From the NCBI GenBank assembly GCA_021234155.1, contig JAJEKV010000031.1:613614-677613 (forward strand): a stretch of DNA of 64,000 nt, read 5' to 3'. Position numbers and translations under genes: made by a program. Positions 1 to 10,144 of this stretch are shown here, one piece after another (the stretch's first letter is position 1; every line of letters begins with the position of its first letter). The stretch is from Isoetes taiwanensis (taxonomy: Eukaryota > Streptophyta > Lycopodiopsida > Isoetales > Isoetaceae). Below the pieces are notes generated by a model. The model saw nothing but the letters and a program-made list of their open reading frames with translations. It made no database searches and had not been told where the DNA came from.

Positions 1-356
1 AAGGGTTCAGATTATTTTTTCCTGCATGTTGGCACCACATGAAGTGCATGGTTTGGTTTTGTAAAACAACATACTTAAAAATATGCTAAAACTAGAAATG
101 ATTATGAAGGCTAGGAAATCGAGATAGCAAAACCAACAAATTTGAGGGAAAAAAATAGAAACCATTGCATTAGATAATTTCAATACACCAAATTTGGCAG
201 TAAGAATAATATTGTTAATAAATAATTTTTGCAAAACAAGTCAAAGATCTAATTCATAGTCTTCCTCAATGTTCTCGCTTGAGGATGGCTTATCATTTTC
301 TGCAATTTGCACCTTTGGGGGTGACTTAACAGGTACTGTTTCTTCAGAAAGGACAA

Positions 357-897
357 CTAGAGCAACTCTTTTAGCTCTGCAAAGGTGACCGCATCATCTA
401 TAGAGCTTGTGAATGGAGGCTGTACCTCTGAAGATGTCATCTTCGCAAACTCAAATAAAGACTTGACACCCAACTCAGTATTTTCGTCTGGTAGAGTAGG
501 TAAGGCAGTCAGTCTCATCTTTATAAAGTTAACAGCCTCCTTGTCTATATCAACAGCCACACAATTGCGGCCCTTCTTAAGTGCACAGGCTATGGTAGTA
601 TCTGAGCCCGAGAAAGAGAGCACCCAATTTCCTTGACGTGAAAACATGTCAATGAGATGGTTGATAAGTTTCTGGGACTTCTAGTAATGATTTACAATTC
701 TGCCCTGTGCACTTGGGTCTTGCAGCTTCTCCAACACTGCTGGAAATGCCAAAACATTGGAGAAGTCCAAGCAACTAGCAGTGTTAAAGTGCTCCATAAC
801 CCTCTTGTCATTGAAGCTCCAGTAAGCAACATGAAGGTATTCCACCTTGCTCAACAATATGGGGCCTCCAGCATGGTAGTTGATGTTGGTTTTGTAC
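357..897 (-). pseudogene. C-terminal exon of a beta-class DNA amino-methyltransferase-like gene
   Basis: The exon holds the C-terminal half of a permuted (beta-class) N4/N6 DNA methyltransferase. The SAM-binding motif I reads FSGSDTTIACAL and lies after the catalytic motif, which is carried by the exon at 1633-2075. Motif I is followed by GRNCVAVDIDKEAVNFIKM, the usual ribose-binding acidic strand. The splice acceptor (tctttag) is at 898-900. Joining to the upstream exon completes a Trp codon and keeps the frame. In-frame TAG at 681-683 interrupts otherwise continuous coding sequence. The family's GSGTT is GSDTT here, which loses a SAM-loop glycine. The enzyme would transfer a methyl group to an exocyclic amine of C or A in DNA; this copy looks inactive unless these changes are sequence errors. 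Confidence 0.7.
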
Positions 898-1055
898 CTA
901 AAGACAAAACCAAGTCCAATAAGTAAAAAGGACAAAGTTAAGAAGAAGTAATTCCAGAATAAAAGAAAAAGACAAGAAGTACTTCTTTTAGTAAAATATA
1001 ACTAGAAGGTAAAAATACAACCAACCAATAAAATACAACTAGAAGGTAAAAACAC

Positions 1056-1584
1056 TGTTAGAATCAAAGGCTTTGAGTCCAGGAATTGAACCCAGGAGGA
1101 ATCCAAGCTCAGCCTCCAACACTCCTCCTTATCTCCAGCAATAACAATCCACAAAGGATAAAAGAAATCAATCACAAAGCTTTAATCACAGATTCAAGCA
1201 CACAGCTTTTGATTATCCAAGCACTGCTCCAAGAACCGACTGTCTACTGCTGCCGATTCGGCTATCCAAGCGGACTGATGCCTAGTTTGATGCTGCCGAT
1301 TCATCCATCTGACTGCCGATTCATCCACCTGACTGCAAATCGGCTTATCTGTAAAGTAAATCTACCACAAACAGCCGCTTCACATGATCCAGCCGACCGT
1401 TTTCACCTGCAAGCCTTTTTAGCAGAAATAACCTATGTTGCCCCTTTTTTCTTTTCCTTATCTTTATTTATATCAACACCATGCAAAATGCATATGTGTC
1501 ATAAAACCATGTGTTTCTTCATGCGGATGCCATGTGTAGTCAACCGACACGTAGGCATGTCAAACCAAATAGTTAAATCCAACA
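1056..1584. mobile_element. Solo LTR (529 bp) with 5-bp target duplication
   Basis: The segment starts TGTTAG and ends CCAACA, and is flanked on both sides by AACAC (1051-1055 and 1585-1589). No internal retroelement sequence is present, so it is a solo LTR left by recombination. It sits wholly inside the intron 898-1632 of the methyltransferase-like gene. It contains short repeats of a CTGCCGATTCATCC unit at about 1240-1345. Confidence 0.7.
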
Positions 1585-1632
1585 AACACAACCAAACAAT
1601 AAAAAGAACGTATTCCAGAATAGGAAACTTAC

Positions 1633-2075
1633 CAAACCAAATTCTCGTGACGCGCTTGATCGGGGGACCCAAAATACTTTTTGAAGCTGACCTCAATGAG
1701 GCTAGCTTGCATGCTAGAATGGAAAACAACCATCCCCCAATGCTTAGCTGTTGTTATCTTCTGCAGGCCTTCAATGAACTTGTTGAACTCAGTGTGCTTG
1801 AATGCCTGATCACCGTAACGGCTGTCTTTAATTTTGAAGCCATAAGGAATATCAGCAATGACGAGTGTAAAATCCCGTGGCTTCACACACCCCACCAGTT
1901 TTGTGCAGTCACCATGAACGACAGAGAACAAATTTTTCCTGATTGAGCATAGTGAACCGTTCATAGTCCGAGTCTTCCACTTCCACCGTCCTTCTCTCTG
2001 CCAGATTTCTTTCTTCACGGGCAATCTTCACAAGGTACATGAAGCCCTCAGGAAGGTCCTTATTTTCTTTTTGCT
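1633..2075 (-). pseudogene. Methyltransferase exon with DIPYG catalytic motif
   Basis: This exon encodes a charged helix (AREERNLAERRTVEVEDSDY), then VVHGDCTKLV and ADIPYGFKI, the motif IV region of beta-class DNA methyltransferases (D/S-P-P-Y; here DIPY). The donor gtaagt is at 1627-1632 and the acceptor cttag at 2076-2080. A one-base slip in a run of A near 1935 shifts the frame between the helix and the catalytic part. The next intron, 898-1632, contains a solo LTR. Motif IV before motif I is the gene order expected of the beta class. I cannot tell from the sequence whether cytosine-N4 or adenine-N6 would be the target. Confidence 0.7.
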
Positions 2076-2137
2076 CTAAGGAGTGGTGGACAATGTTAGA
2101 AGAGTATCCCAAAGAAGACAAACATTAACAAGCTTAC

Positions 2138-2262
2138 CCAGCCTTCAAAATTCAGAGAATATTGAATGATGTGCTCGTCAGAAGTAGCTATGGGGTACTT
2201 GCACCTGTCCCAGCTTTCTACGTTTAGTTGTTCCATCAAACATGAGTGGCAGATAATTACAT
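2138..2262 (-). pseudogene. Upstream exon of the methyltransferase-like gene
   Basis: The minus strand reads through a Cys/Trp-containing stretch (KNVIICHSCLMEQLNVESW) and YPIATSDEHIIQYSLNFEGW to a donor gtaagc at 2132-2137. A 62-bp intron follows, then the catalytic exon. CxxC spacing and aromatic residues hint at a small zinc-binding element, but only one pair is visible. A LINE fragment on the opposite strand abuts or replaces its 5' end, so the true exon start is lost. Confidence 0.5.
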
Positions 2263-2612
2263 TCTTCTGGTTGGGTATTTATCCAAATCAGTGGATTGCT
2301 TCTAAAAGGATTGCATTTCACATGGCAAAGTCTTGGCTAATATGGAGTGTATGGAAGCGAAGGCGAAGAAAGGTCTTTTATGATAAGCGTATTTCTTCTC
2401 AGGTGGTGCTTCAAGAAATTCGTAAGAAGTTGTATAATTGCTTTCAGATCTCCAATTGGCCTGATCGTCTTAAAATTCTAATATGGAGTGATCATCTAAA
2501 AGTGATTGATGCTTCAGGGACATTTCTTACTTCTGGAAGTACTTTGTAATATTTTGAGTGTATAATACGAAGTAAAACACGTTCTTCAAAAAAAAAAAAA
2601 AAAAAAAAAAAA
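2262..2612 (+). mobile_element. 5'-truncated LINE fragment with poly(A) tail
   Basis: Plus-strand reading gives WLIWSVWKRRRRKVFYDK followed by a helical tail, like the C-terminus of plant L1-type ORF2, and ends in 25 A residues (2588-2612). No clear target duplication is visible. The 5' limit is uncertain because the neighbouring sequence codes on the other strand. Confidence 0.5.
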
Positions 2613-2633
2613 CAAGTATGATTAAAAAACCTT

Positions 2634-2945
2634 TTTTAAAAACCAACAAGAACGCTCAAGAAAAAGTTGCAAATGTATTCAAGAATACACCTTGTTAAAC
2701 GCAAGTAAAAACATGTATTCCACAATACACATTTGCAATTCGAAAGAAGCAGAGCGTATTCTGGAATACAAATGTGCTTTTCTCGCTTGAAGAAATGTAA
2801 CAGAAAATACAATTTTAATCTTTCACGTTTCGAAGGTGTATTCCGAATACACATCCGCACTGAAGCACAACGGAGTTATATTCTGGAATACACATCCACA
2901 TTGTAAACGCAGCGGAGGTGTATTCCGTAATACACTTTGTCAAGT
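2634..2945. repeat. 41-bp tandem array with a palindromic core
   Basis: The near-palindrome GTATTCYRGAATAC recurs at 2675, 2715, 2756, 2838, 2879 and 2920, with a decayed copy at about 2797. The spacing is 40-41 bp throughout, so there are seven units. Sequence between cores is poorly conserved, but an AAACGC-like segment recurs. One further core lies alone at 1610-1622. Confidence 0.75.
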
Positions 2946-3004
2946 CTAACACACGCTTTAAACGTCGTCAAGTTACAAAAGAAACACACAATGAAGAAAC
3001 TTAC

Positions 3005-3235
3005 TTGTGCAACTCTTTAGACATCTCCTCTAACGTGAACTCCTTGTCCACTACCTTTTGGAGAAGCCTTTCTAGCAGGTTGAAGTCCGTAAATCCCTGT
3101 AGCTCTCTCCAAACAGTAATTGTCATTTATTTTTTGGGGAAGTCGGAGCCTTTCTTTTTCTCTGAAACTTTTCCCTTGCTCTTCAGTTCCTCGCGCTCAA
3201 ACATGGTAAAAATTTCATTTTGAAGCTCCCATATT
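3005..3235 (-). pseudogene. Helical exon between the N-terminal region and the methyltransferase domain
   Basis: The frame reads ELQNEIFTMFEREELKSKG, a Lys-rich linker, an in-frame TAA at 3127-3129, then TVWRELQGFTDFNLLERLLQ and KVVDKEFTLEEMSKELHK up to a gtaagt donor at 2999-3004. The last part looks like a helix-turn-helix. It lies in a different frame from the 3246-4510 stretch, so a frameshift or missed intron falls near 3,240. Protein homology is not recognised. Confidence 0.45.
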
Positions 3236-3245
3236 TGCAAATGAC

Positions 3246-4510
3246 TCAATTAGTAAGGCAACAGTCTATAGCGCATGCTTCTTTAAGCTCCAACGAGTGT
3301 GCAGGCTTCTTCAGGTCGTCACCGTACTTTTCCTTGAAGATGACGAACTCCATGTGCATGAATATGATCTTGTCAACAAAACTTATTTTGAGCTTGTACT
3401 CATTATCCGCATTGTATGTGTTAGCCACTATTTTAGCTTCTTCATCAGTAAGTCCACAATAAACTGCACAGAGAACAAAAAGGTATCTAGAATTATATTT
3501 CTCTTTGTACAGTTGTCTTCTTGCCTTACATAATGCGTATACGTGTGGGCATTTTCTGTCATACTCTTGTGGGTCTGTGTACTGTGTTCTGTCCACAAGC
3601 ACGGTTATGGGGGCCACCTGAGCATTAGAGTTGCTCCTAATTCTGTCTTTTGGGTTCCTCAAGTGATCAGTATAAATTTTTCGAACCTGTAGTGGCCTTT
3701 CTCCCGCTTCATTCTTTGAGGGTAACTTCATACATGTCACCGGCAGATAAATAACTCCTTGCACAAACTTCATCCAGTTTATCTCTTTCATTCTTTCTGA
3801 TATTTTATCCACCTTCTTTTCTCTGATAGCCACACCTGGTGCTTTTCCCTTGCCCTTTTGCTTTTTAGGGATTTCTTTTTGAGTTTCTGCCACAGCTAAT
3901 TCAATCGCCTTCTTCTTCTTCGGCTCCTTAGCAGCGACAGTACCTCTTGGCCTCTTCCGTTTCATAACTTATTCTCCAGCGGACTCTTCTGAACTTTTTG
4001 TGCTTTCTTCTTTAGAAGAACCACCTTCCTGTGATCCAACATCACCCTCTTGCTCCTGCTCTGACTCGCTGTAGGAAAAGTCTTCATTTTGACTCTTTCG
4101 AATCCTGTCAATTCTTTCCTTGTGCGAGTAGTGAGCCATGTACTTGTACAAAGGGTCAGATTACACCCTAGACAGTTTGAAATAGGCTTCGTCCAGAACA
4201 ATGAAAACTTGTGACGTTTTAAAGGATACCCTTCCACCTTGTCCGGACTCGTCAGCAGTCTCGGAAACGTCCCTTATCTGTCCCATACAATCGGACTCGC
4301 TTGCAACATATCTTTTTTTTCCAGGGCTTCTGCAGACATGCAAGAACATTATGGTGCTGTATTTTCCTTGTGTGCCCCTTGTCACGAACCATTGAGTTTG
4401 TACACAATCGTAAATAGCCGGCTCAGCGGCGGTGTCAATGTTCTTCTTTGGGTGTGGCTTCTTTGTGATCTTAATGGTATCCCTCGTACATTTCTGGCTT
4501 CCACCTTACC
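3246..4510 (-). pseudogene. N-terminal part of the same gene: acidic/NLS region and weak ParB-like domain
   Basis: One frame stays coding-like from about 4,500 to 3,246, broken only by TAA at 4161-4163 and TAA at 3969-3971. In order it holds a beta-rich region (QTQWFVTRGTQGKYSTIMFL), an acidic Ser/Glu tract, a strongly basic stretch (MKRKRPRG, EPKKKKAIE, KKQKGKGKAPG) that should act as a nuclear signal, and then GVIYLPVTCMKLPSKN, GERPLQVRKI and QVAPITVLVDR. The last segment weakly resembles the ParB/sulfiredoxin fold that is fused to DNA methyltransferases in phages. ParB homology is inference. An acceptor-like ttcttacag at the 5' edge (about 4,510) suggests a further upstream exon. Confidence 0.45.
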
Positions 4511-4514
4511 TGTA

Positions 4515-4538
4515 AGAAACTTGTTGTTAGATGCACCA
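4515..4538 (+). repeat. 24-bp direct repeat, copy 1 (copy 2 at 5228-5251)
   Basis: The 24 bases from 4515 recur exactly at 5228-5251, 713 bp away. Copy 1 overlaps the putative splice acceptor of the methyltransferase-like gene. It could be a duplication scar or the flank of an insertion. Confidence 0.7.
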
Positions 4539-4539
4539 T

Positions 4540-5227
4540 TAGGTTCCCACAATCACTTTTTCAATCACTTTTTCGGAAGGGAAAAGGGAAAATCTTGCAG
4601 CCGTTGGATGCTGCTTTGTTCCTGTTTCGTTTTTTGTGCACCGTCGAAAAATTTGGCTGCAACCTACTATTCTTGGCCGCGATCCAATTTGAATAGGAGG
4701 TTGTGCAGCTTCTTGCTGAGCAAAGAAACATGGCGGAGAGCAGCATGGATTGGACTGCTGCTAGTATGAGCTCTGAAATCTTTGATTGGGTTTGAAATGA
4801 TGGGCTATGCAGATGGTGGATTTGTGTGGTGAATCGTAATGAATTTATGTTTGGGATTCCAAATTTTGCTTTCTAAGAAGGAATTTGTGTGCTGCTATAA
4901 TTAATCTTGCAAAATTGCTTCGACGCAGTGATTTGTTTATGTTTTTGTGGAGATGGGTCTTACAAATCGTAGCTTTGGAGCAGGGCTCAGGTTCTTTAGG
5001 GAGAGTTTTAGAGATGGTTTCAGAGTAGGTAGGTTCCGCAGGTGGAGAGCCAAGCGGATCTGAAGACGGAGGGGCCGCCCACTGGTTCCGCAGTTTCCTT
5101 CACTTTCCCTTGCCACGTGTACGGCTATGATCTGCCTGTCAAAGTTCAATGGTTAAAGCAACGGCTCCTATCTTTTTTGTATTTAAAAAAAGAGTGATTA
5201 GAGTTGAAAGAGTGATTAGAGTTACAA
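4540..5227. other. GC-richer stretch, possible 5' exons of the methyltransferase-like gene
   Basis: The minus strand has short open stretches at 4561-4746 and 4937-5149. Neither shows a recognisable domain. Their higher GC and position upstream of the N-terminal exon make them candidates for 5' UTR or first exons. A small tandem copy (gagtgattagagtt twice) lies at about 5192-5222. Confidence 0.25.
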
Positions 5228-5277
5228 AGAAACTTGTTGTTAGATGCACCAAAGAGGAGGACAAATCGTACCGTAAA

Positions 5278-5495
5278 ACGTATTTCGGAATATAAATCAC
5301 AAAAATGAGATTCTAAACACAACAAAAATAGGCTTTGGTACTTGAGAAATTAAAAACTTACGAAATACAACCACTTCCAAACTGTTTTAGGCTTTTTGTA
5401 GTAAAAAAGCATACTTGTGGTCTGTAAAACACTTAAAGAACTCGAGAAAAGATAAAAAAAACATTCCACACAAAGCCAAAGTGTATTCCGGACCC
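5278..5495. repeat. Decayed second array of the 41-bp palindromic repeat
   Basis: GTATTTCGGAATATA at 5280 and GTATTCCGGA at 5483 are about five 41-bp periods apart. Weaker matches (tacgaaatac near 5360) fall near the intervening steps. It lies on the other side of the N-terminal exons from the main array. Confidence 0.4.
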
Positions 5496-6430
5496 TTGCA
5501 TCTGCAATGGATGACCGGATCGGCGTCACTATGACTTTAACAAGCGTCGAAACACCATTACCTTTAGCACATCTCTGAGAGCTTGTTCTTACCTTTAGAT
5601 CACTAGAATCGCCTCACGTTTCTTCTTAGCTTGTTTCTTCACAATCACAACCACAATCAATACCGTTGCATAATAATATTGCTTTTTCCATGCCTTGCAT
5701 AAGAAATGCGAGATATAGCATCATCTTCAAGAAATATAGATCAAGGAATGGTAGAAAAGAATTATGAACTTTTTGTCGCAAAAAATTGAACGCATTCTAG
5801 ATCCTCATGGAGATCCATTGCATGTGCCTATGTCTAGGTTTTCTCTCGTGTCTATATATGCCGAACGCGCAAGTACATTGATGGTTGAGATGGAGCTTTT
5901 GTTCAATATGTTGTTTGGAAGAAAACAAGTAGGTATTATGTGCATTCAGTCTAGCAGATGATGGAGAACTTCAAAATGAATTCAGTTCATTATATAATAA
6001 AATGAATTTTCACTTTAGGTCAATCGCCATGGGGTTTGTTCTAAGCGTTATGTATGTTGCATGCTCTGTCCATATTTCACTCCTTATGTCATATAGTCAT
6101 GGTAAAAAAGATCGCAATGGCAATCTTCTCTACCTTTTATCGTGTACAATGTAGAGATAATACTTCACTATAAGTTAAAAGCAAATGTATTTTAGGGACA
6201 TTGACATTCATAAGCGAAGCATATTATTTGCAATTATTGAGCGACCTGAAATCTTTCTTGCTTTAGAGGCACTGCGACCATTTACATACCATTCTTTATA
6301 CCCATGCTACAAGCTATATGGAGCAAAACGAGACTGTACTTATAATTACAAGAAATTTATCGCGGCGGCCCCGAATTACACACCATAGGAACTGCAGATT
6401 TATATGAATGTTGATAAATGTTGGTGAATG
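5496..6430. other. No recognisable gene
   Basis: Short plus-strand open stretches occur at 5764-5961 and 6185-6388 without recognisable domains or convincing splice signals. I see no repeat or transposon end. Confidence 0.3.
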
Positions 6431-6860
6431 GGAATCCTGAATGATCTAAGGGAATGTTCAGATGTCGTGAGAGAATCTAACGACAATTGTGGAAAATTTT
6501 ATCTCAAACCTTAATTTTACTGGCTAGTCTCAACATTAGAAGTTGATGCCTTAACTTTCGTGAAATCTTCGAATAACCTACGGGAATCTGATGGAATCTT
6601 CAAAGAACTTATAAAATCTAGAGAATCTCGAGAGATTCTTTGCAAAACTAGGAGAATCTAAGGGAATCTTCACAAAATATTTGAGAATCCAGGGGAATCT
6701 TGGGGAATCCTTATAGAACTATGGGAATCTTAAGAAAATTCACGTGAATCCCTGTAGAATATTAGAGACTCTAGGGGAATCTTTGCAAAATCCTAGGGAA
6801 TCTAAAGGAATCTTCATGGAATCTTAGGAAATCTATGGGAATTAAATGGAATTTTAAAGA
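6430..6860. repeat. Degenerate GGAATCTT minisatellite
   Basis: About two dozen variants of (A/G)GGGAATCTT or GAGAATCTA follow one another at irregular 10-25 bp spacing. The tract is flanked by two related segments of about 70 bp (about 6490-6565 and 6856-6930) that share ctaGTCTyAAC and TTAGAA blocks, so the array and its edge may have been duplicated together. Confidence 0.65.
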
Positions 6861-6930
6861 ATTTAGTCCCAAACGTTACATTTCCTAGCTAGTCTTAACT
6901 TTAGAACTTCATATCTTAATTTTTGAATTT

Positions 6931-8699
6931 CAGACTAGATACTATACGAACTACACACACTTCGATATATCGTGCCGGGTCGACTTCTCGCATCTGAACA
7001 ATTTTATCAAAGACTGCATGCCACAAGCATGAAAGAGGCCACCTTGCAGAAATCTGCATTGAAATGTAAATAAAAGTGAGGTTATCATCGGAATTTTGGT
7101 AGGATAGCATTGTCAACGCTTCATTACAATAAGGTTTTGCCCATTGGCATGCCTGATAAAATTTCAAAAGGATTTTTTTTTTCTTTTGTGCAGGGGTATA
7201 ATTGACAATTTTGGATTGTGGTCAGGCCTGTTATATGTTTTGTGTGGCAGTTTTTTTGCTGAGAGATACTTCTGTTTATGTTCAAAGATGCCATCTTTCT
7301 TTATGCTGTTACATTGCTATAAACATACTTGGAAATATATTGCTAGGACTAAATTATACCCTTCGTCATTCTATAGGGGGCCAAGGCCAATGAAGCCCAC
7401 TTCGAAAATGAAGTTAAAAAGTTGCACTATAACTATCACAAGGAATTTGAGAGCATTTAATGTTTGAGCTTTAGCCAAATTAGAAAATAAGTAAGGGCTT
7501 ACCATGCTTTGAACTCATATTGTTTCTACATATTCAAAGTCTGATATTGAAACATGGGGCATCATGTCTCCAAAGATTGTTGTCACTGCTTAGATAAAGG
7601 GTGTAACTATGTTACCTTAAAATGTTCTGCCAACGATGTTTAAGTTGTCAATACAGAGATGATACAAAGATAAGCTAGACCCTTGCAAGCTAGAAATGAG
7701 ATAACAAGCAGTTATTTGTAGAGATGGCTACCACTTCCTTTTTGCAAGTAAAAAAGTTATGTTAATGAATGCTATCAATCCATGATGGGGTTTAAGGCCC
7801 ATTTTGCAAGCCCATAGCTGAGGTCCTTTTTGACTGATACAAAAATCTACTTTGCTGTGAGTTGGGTAAGAGAAATGTTCGCGGCGGCCTTGGCCAAGTG
7901 ATTCTAGATTGATGGAAAGCAACTTCATAAGATCTTACATTCTAACTCTAATTTAGAAATTACAAAGTACAATATTTAGTTTAGTCTTTTAAAAAGTTGG
8001 TCAATACTTTTTGTTATTGAAGGTTCATGTGTCCACAAACATCAAACATCAAGTAGAATTATCAATTTGCAGAACTGAAGATACCTCATCATCACTAGAA
8101 TGATATAACAAAAAACCGTCACCCCCCAGGCACGTTAAATATCAAAATAACCCAGTATACAAAAAAGGTTAACTAAGTGTTTCCATGTGAGTATTGTGGG
8201 GATAAAGATAAATTTTGTTGAACCCTAAAAATAAAATAAAACCTAGGGAATGAAAATGGCCTTAACTAATGGTTGAAGAGGTGAGCACCCCTAAAAAGGG
8301 GATGTTCCCCCACGATTATGCAACCAGATCCTTATAACACACACTACACTATTCTAATTTCTCTACTACACTATTTTGTTTGTGCTGTTTCCACTACTTA
8401 GAGATAGATATCCGATCTAAGACCCCCTTCAATTCTTTTCATTTGGTTTCTCTATTTACTACCCTCAAAGCCTTTAATCTTGAATCACCACACGAGTCAC
8501 GAGTTGTATTTGCTTGAGATAAAAGTATTTGCTTGAGTTGTATATTAGGTCGATTGTAAGACAACTATGCCCTTCAGAAACAGTAATATTATTTTTGAGT
8601 GGTGTCATATACAAAAGAAAAGTCTGCACCATCATATGTGTAAGGATATAATGAGTCAAATCAGTAGATATACAAAAAATATGAGAGAGTTTAATGTAG
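6931..8699. other. No recognisable gene
   Basis: AT-rich sequence with scattered short open stretches (7144-7467, 7728-7928, 8567-8827). None shows a domain, and no transposon end or tandem repeat was seen. Confidence 0.3.
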
Positions 8700-8965
8700 C
8701 GATCACATGGATAAGTTTTTTTGCGGGGGCTGAAGCCTTGCTGACCCGCGCTGAACTCCTAAACCCCGCAGCCATTCACATGCTGCTGACATCTTTTGTG
8801 TGGAAATTTTTCTGTGTGGTCTGCTGAATCTACCCGACATGTTAAGCACTGCCTCAGCGGGGCACAAATTTCCGATTCAGCTCTCGCGCCGTGAGCGGCG
8901 CGATGCTGAATAAAATTTTGTAAGCTGCTGATTAACGGCCCAGCGCTGTTTCAGCACTGGAAAAA
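8700..8965. other. GC-rich GCTGA-rich segment next to the glucanase 3' end
   Basis: This stretch contains many GCTGA/TCAGC words and the local palindrome GCGCCGTGAGCGGCGC near 8886. It is much denser in CTG/CAG than the transposon blocks further right. The words aacggccca recur at about 8934 and 8981. It may be a small non-autonomous element, but ends are not clear. Confidence 0.3.
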
Positions 8966-8972
8966 AACTTCT

Positions 8973-10144
8973 TCATGTGAACGGCCCATAAAAGCTCAAC
9001 ATGAGGGCACAGCAAGCAAAGGCATACGACAAAAGAATGGAACTTCTGTACGTGATTGCCAATGATGATTCAGATGATGTAGGATGAAAAGATGTAGCAT
9101 CTGAAGATGAAGTATTCAGTGCAAGCTGGATATTAAAGGAACAACCAGCCAGAGAAGGGTCCTTGTCAGTAATCATAGCAAGACCTTGAAAATCACAACT
9201 GCCATCAACTTGACTGAACATTTGGTAATAGCTGTTGAATGCATAGGAACTCTTATCAAAATCATCAAGTTGCATGATCCTCCCTCCACTAGGGCTGTGC
9301 AATCAGCATATTGGCAAGCATATTCAACGCTTCTTGTCAGATTCACAGCATCAGCACTCTTGTTAATCACACACCAGCTAGATGGCAAGTACTTAACATC
9401 TGTGGCATTTATCAAGCGCCTAACCCGAAGAAAGATGTAGATCATCCGCCATTCCCTTGTCCTGATAAATCAAGTGGGTATTTGCTCTTGCCATCAAAGG
9501 AATAGATGCCCCAATGCCTTTCAAAATTTCCAGGAAGAATGCTTTTGGCATCTTCATCAATCAGGCCAAACAAATATATTGTCATATTTCCTGGTCTCAT
9601 AGGAGTTCCCTTTCTAGCATGCTTTATGAGCTCTTGGTTAAATCTTTGAGCATTTTGTATGGTGGCATATGTGCCATCAGTAGGCCAACCAACCTCACCA
9701 ACAGTAATGCTTATGTTAGGGAATCCGATTCCTGCCAATGCATTCACCAGAAGATCAAAGTTAACATCAAATACATTGTTGTAGACATGGCCACCAGGGC
9801 ATTAGCAGAACTGTCAAAGAATGCGAATTCCTCATGAAAGTTAGGGTCCTGCTACAGGCTGAGAAAGGGGTAGATGTTTATTACAAACGGTGCATCATGC
9901 CTATTCAACTCTTCAACAATGCCCTGCATGCAGACCTGATATCAGATCTGAATTTGCCACTAGAGGGCAGTCGTGATTTACCATTGCGTAAAACATCTGC
10001 ATTCACAGGTACCGTGGCCTTCACCTGATTATCAAAGTTAGCTTTTCTCAGTGCTCTGTTAAGATTCTTCAACGCTGGCAACGTCACATTCTCAAAAGTA
10101 CCATTGTATGCTTTAAGAAATGGCTCGTTTCCAAGAGCAAGTAT
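8973..10144 (-). pseudogene. Glucan endo-1,3-beta-glucosidase (GH17) with CBM43 and GPI signal, main exon
   Basis: GH17 enzymes hydrolyse callose-type beta-1,3-glucan at the wall or plasmodesmata. The minus strand shows, in order, ALGNEPFLKAYNGTFENV, DAPFVINIYPFLSLQ, the catalytic-nucleophile region [22 protein letters not shown]-like [17 protein letters not shown], then a CBM43 with [22 protein letters not shown] and SYAFNSYYQ, and a C-terminal Ser-rich stretch plus a hydrophobic tail ([18 protein letters not shown]) typical of a GPI-anchor signal. The acceptor is at 10145. Single-base frameshifts occur near 9,793, 9,437 and 9,268. The domain is otherwise full length, so these could be sequencing errors or a recent pseudogene. 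Confidence 0.85.

Noticed and set aside
1086-1946. 286-codon open frame on plus, the longest in the window
   Set aside because: It runs through a solo LTR, an intron and the antisense of the methyltransferase exon; no domain is seen.
2675-2933. CRISPR-like array at the 41-bp repeats
   Set aside because: Only a short palindrome is conserved, spacers are decayed repeat sequence, and the setting is a plant genome.
681-4163. Alternative genetic code (UAR = Gln) as the firm explanation of the stops
   Set aside because: The gene also uses CAA and CAG, has frameshifts and a damaged SAM motif; ordinary decay or sequence error is more likely.
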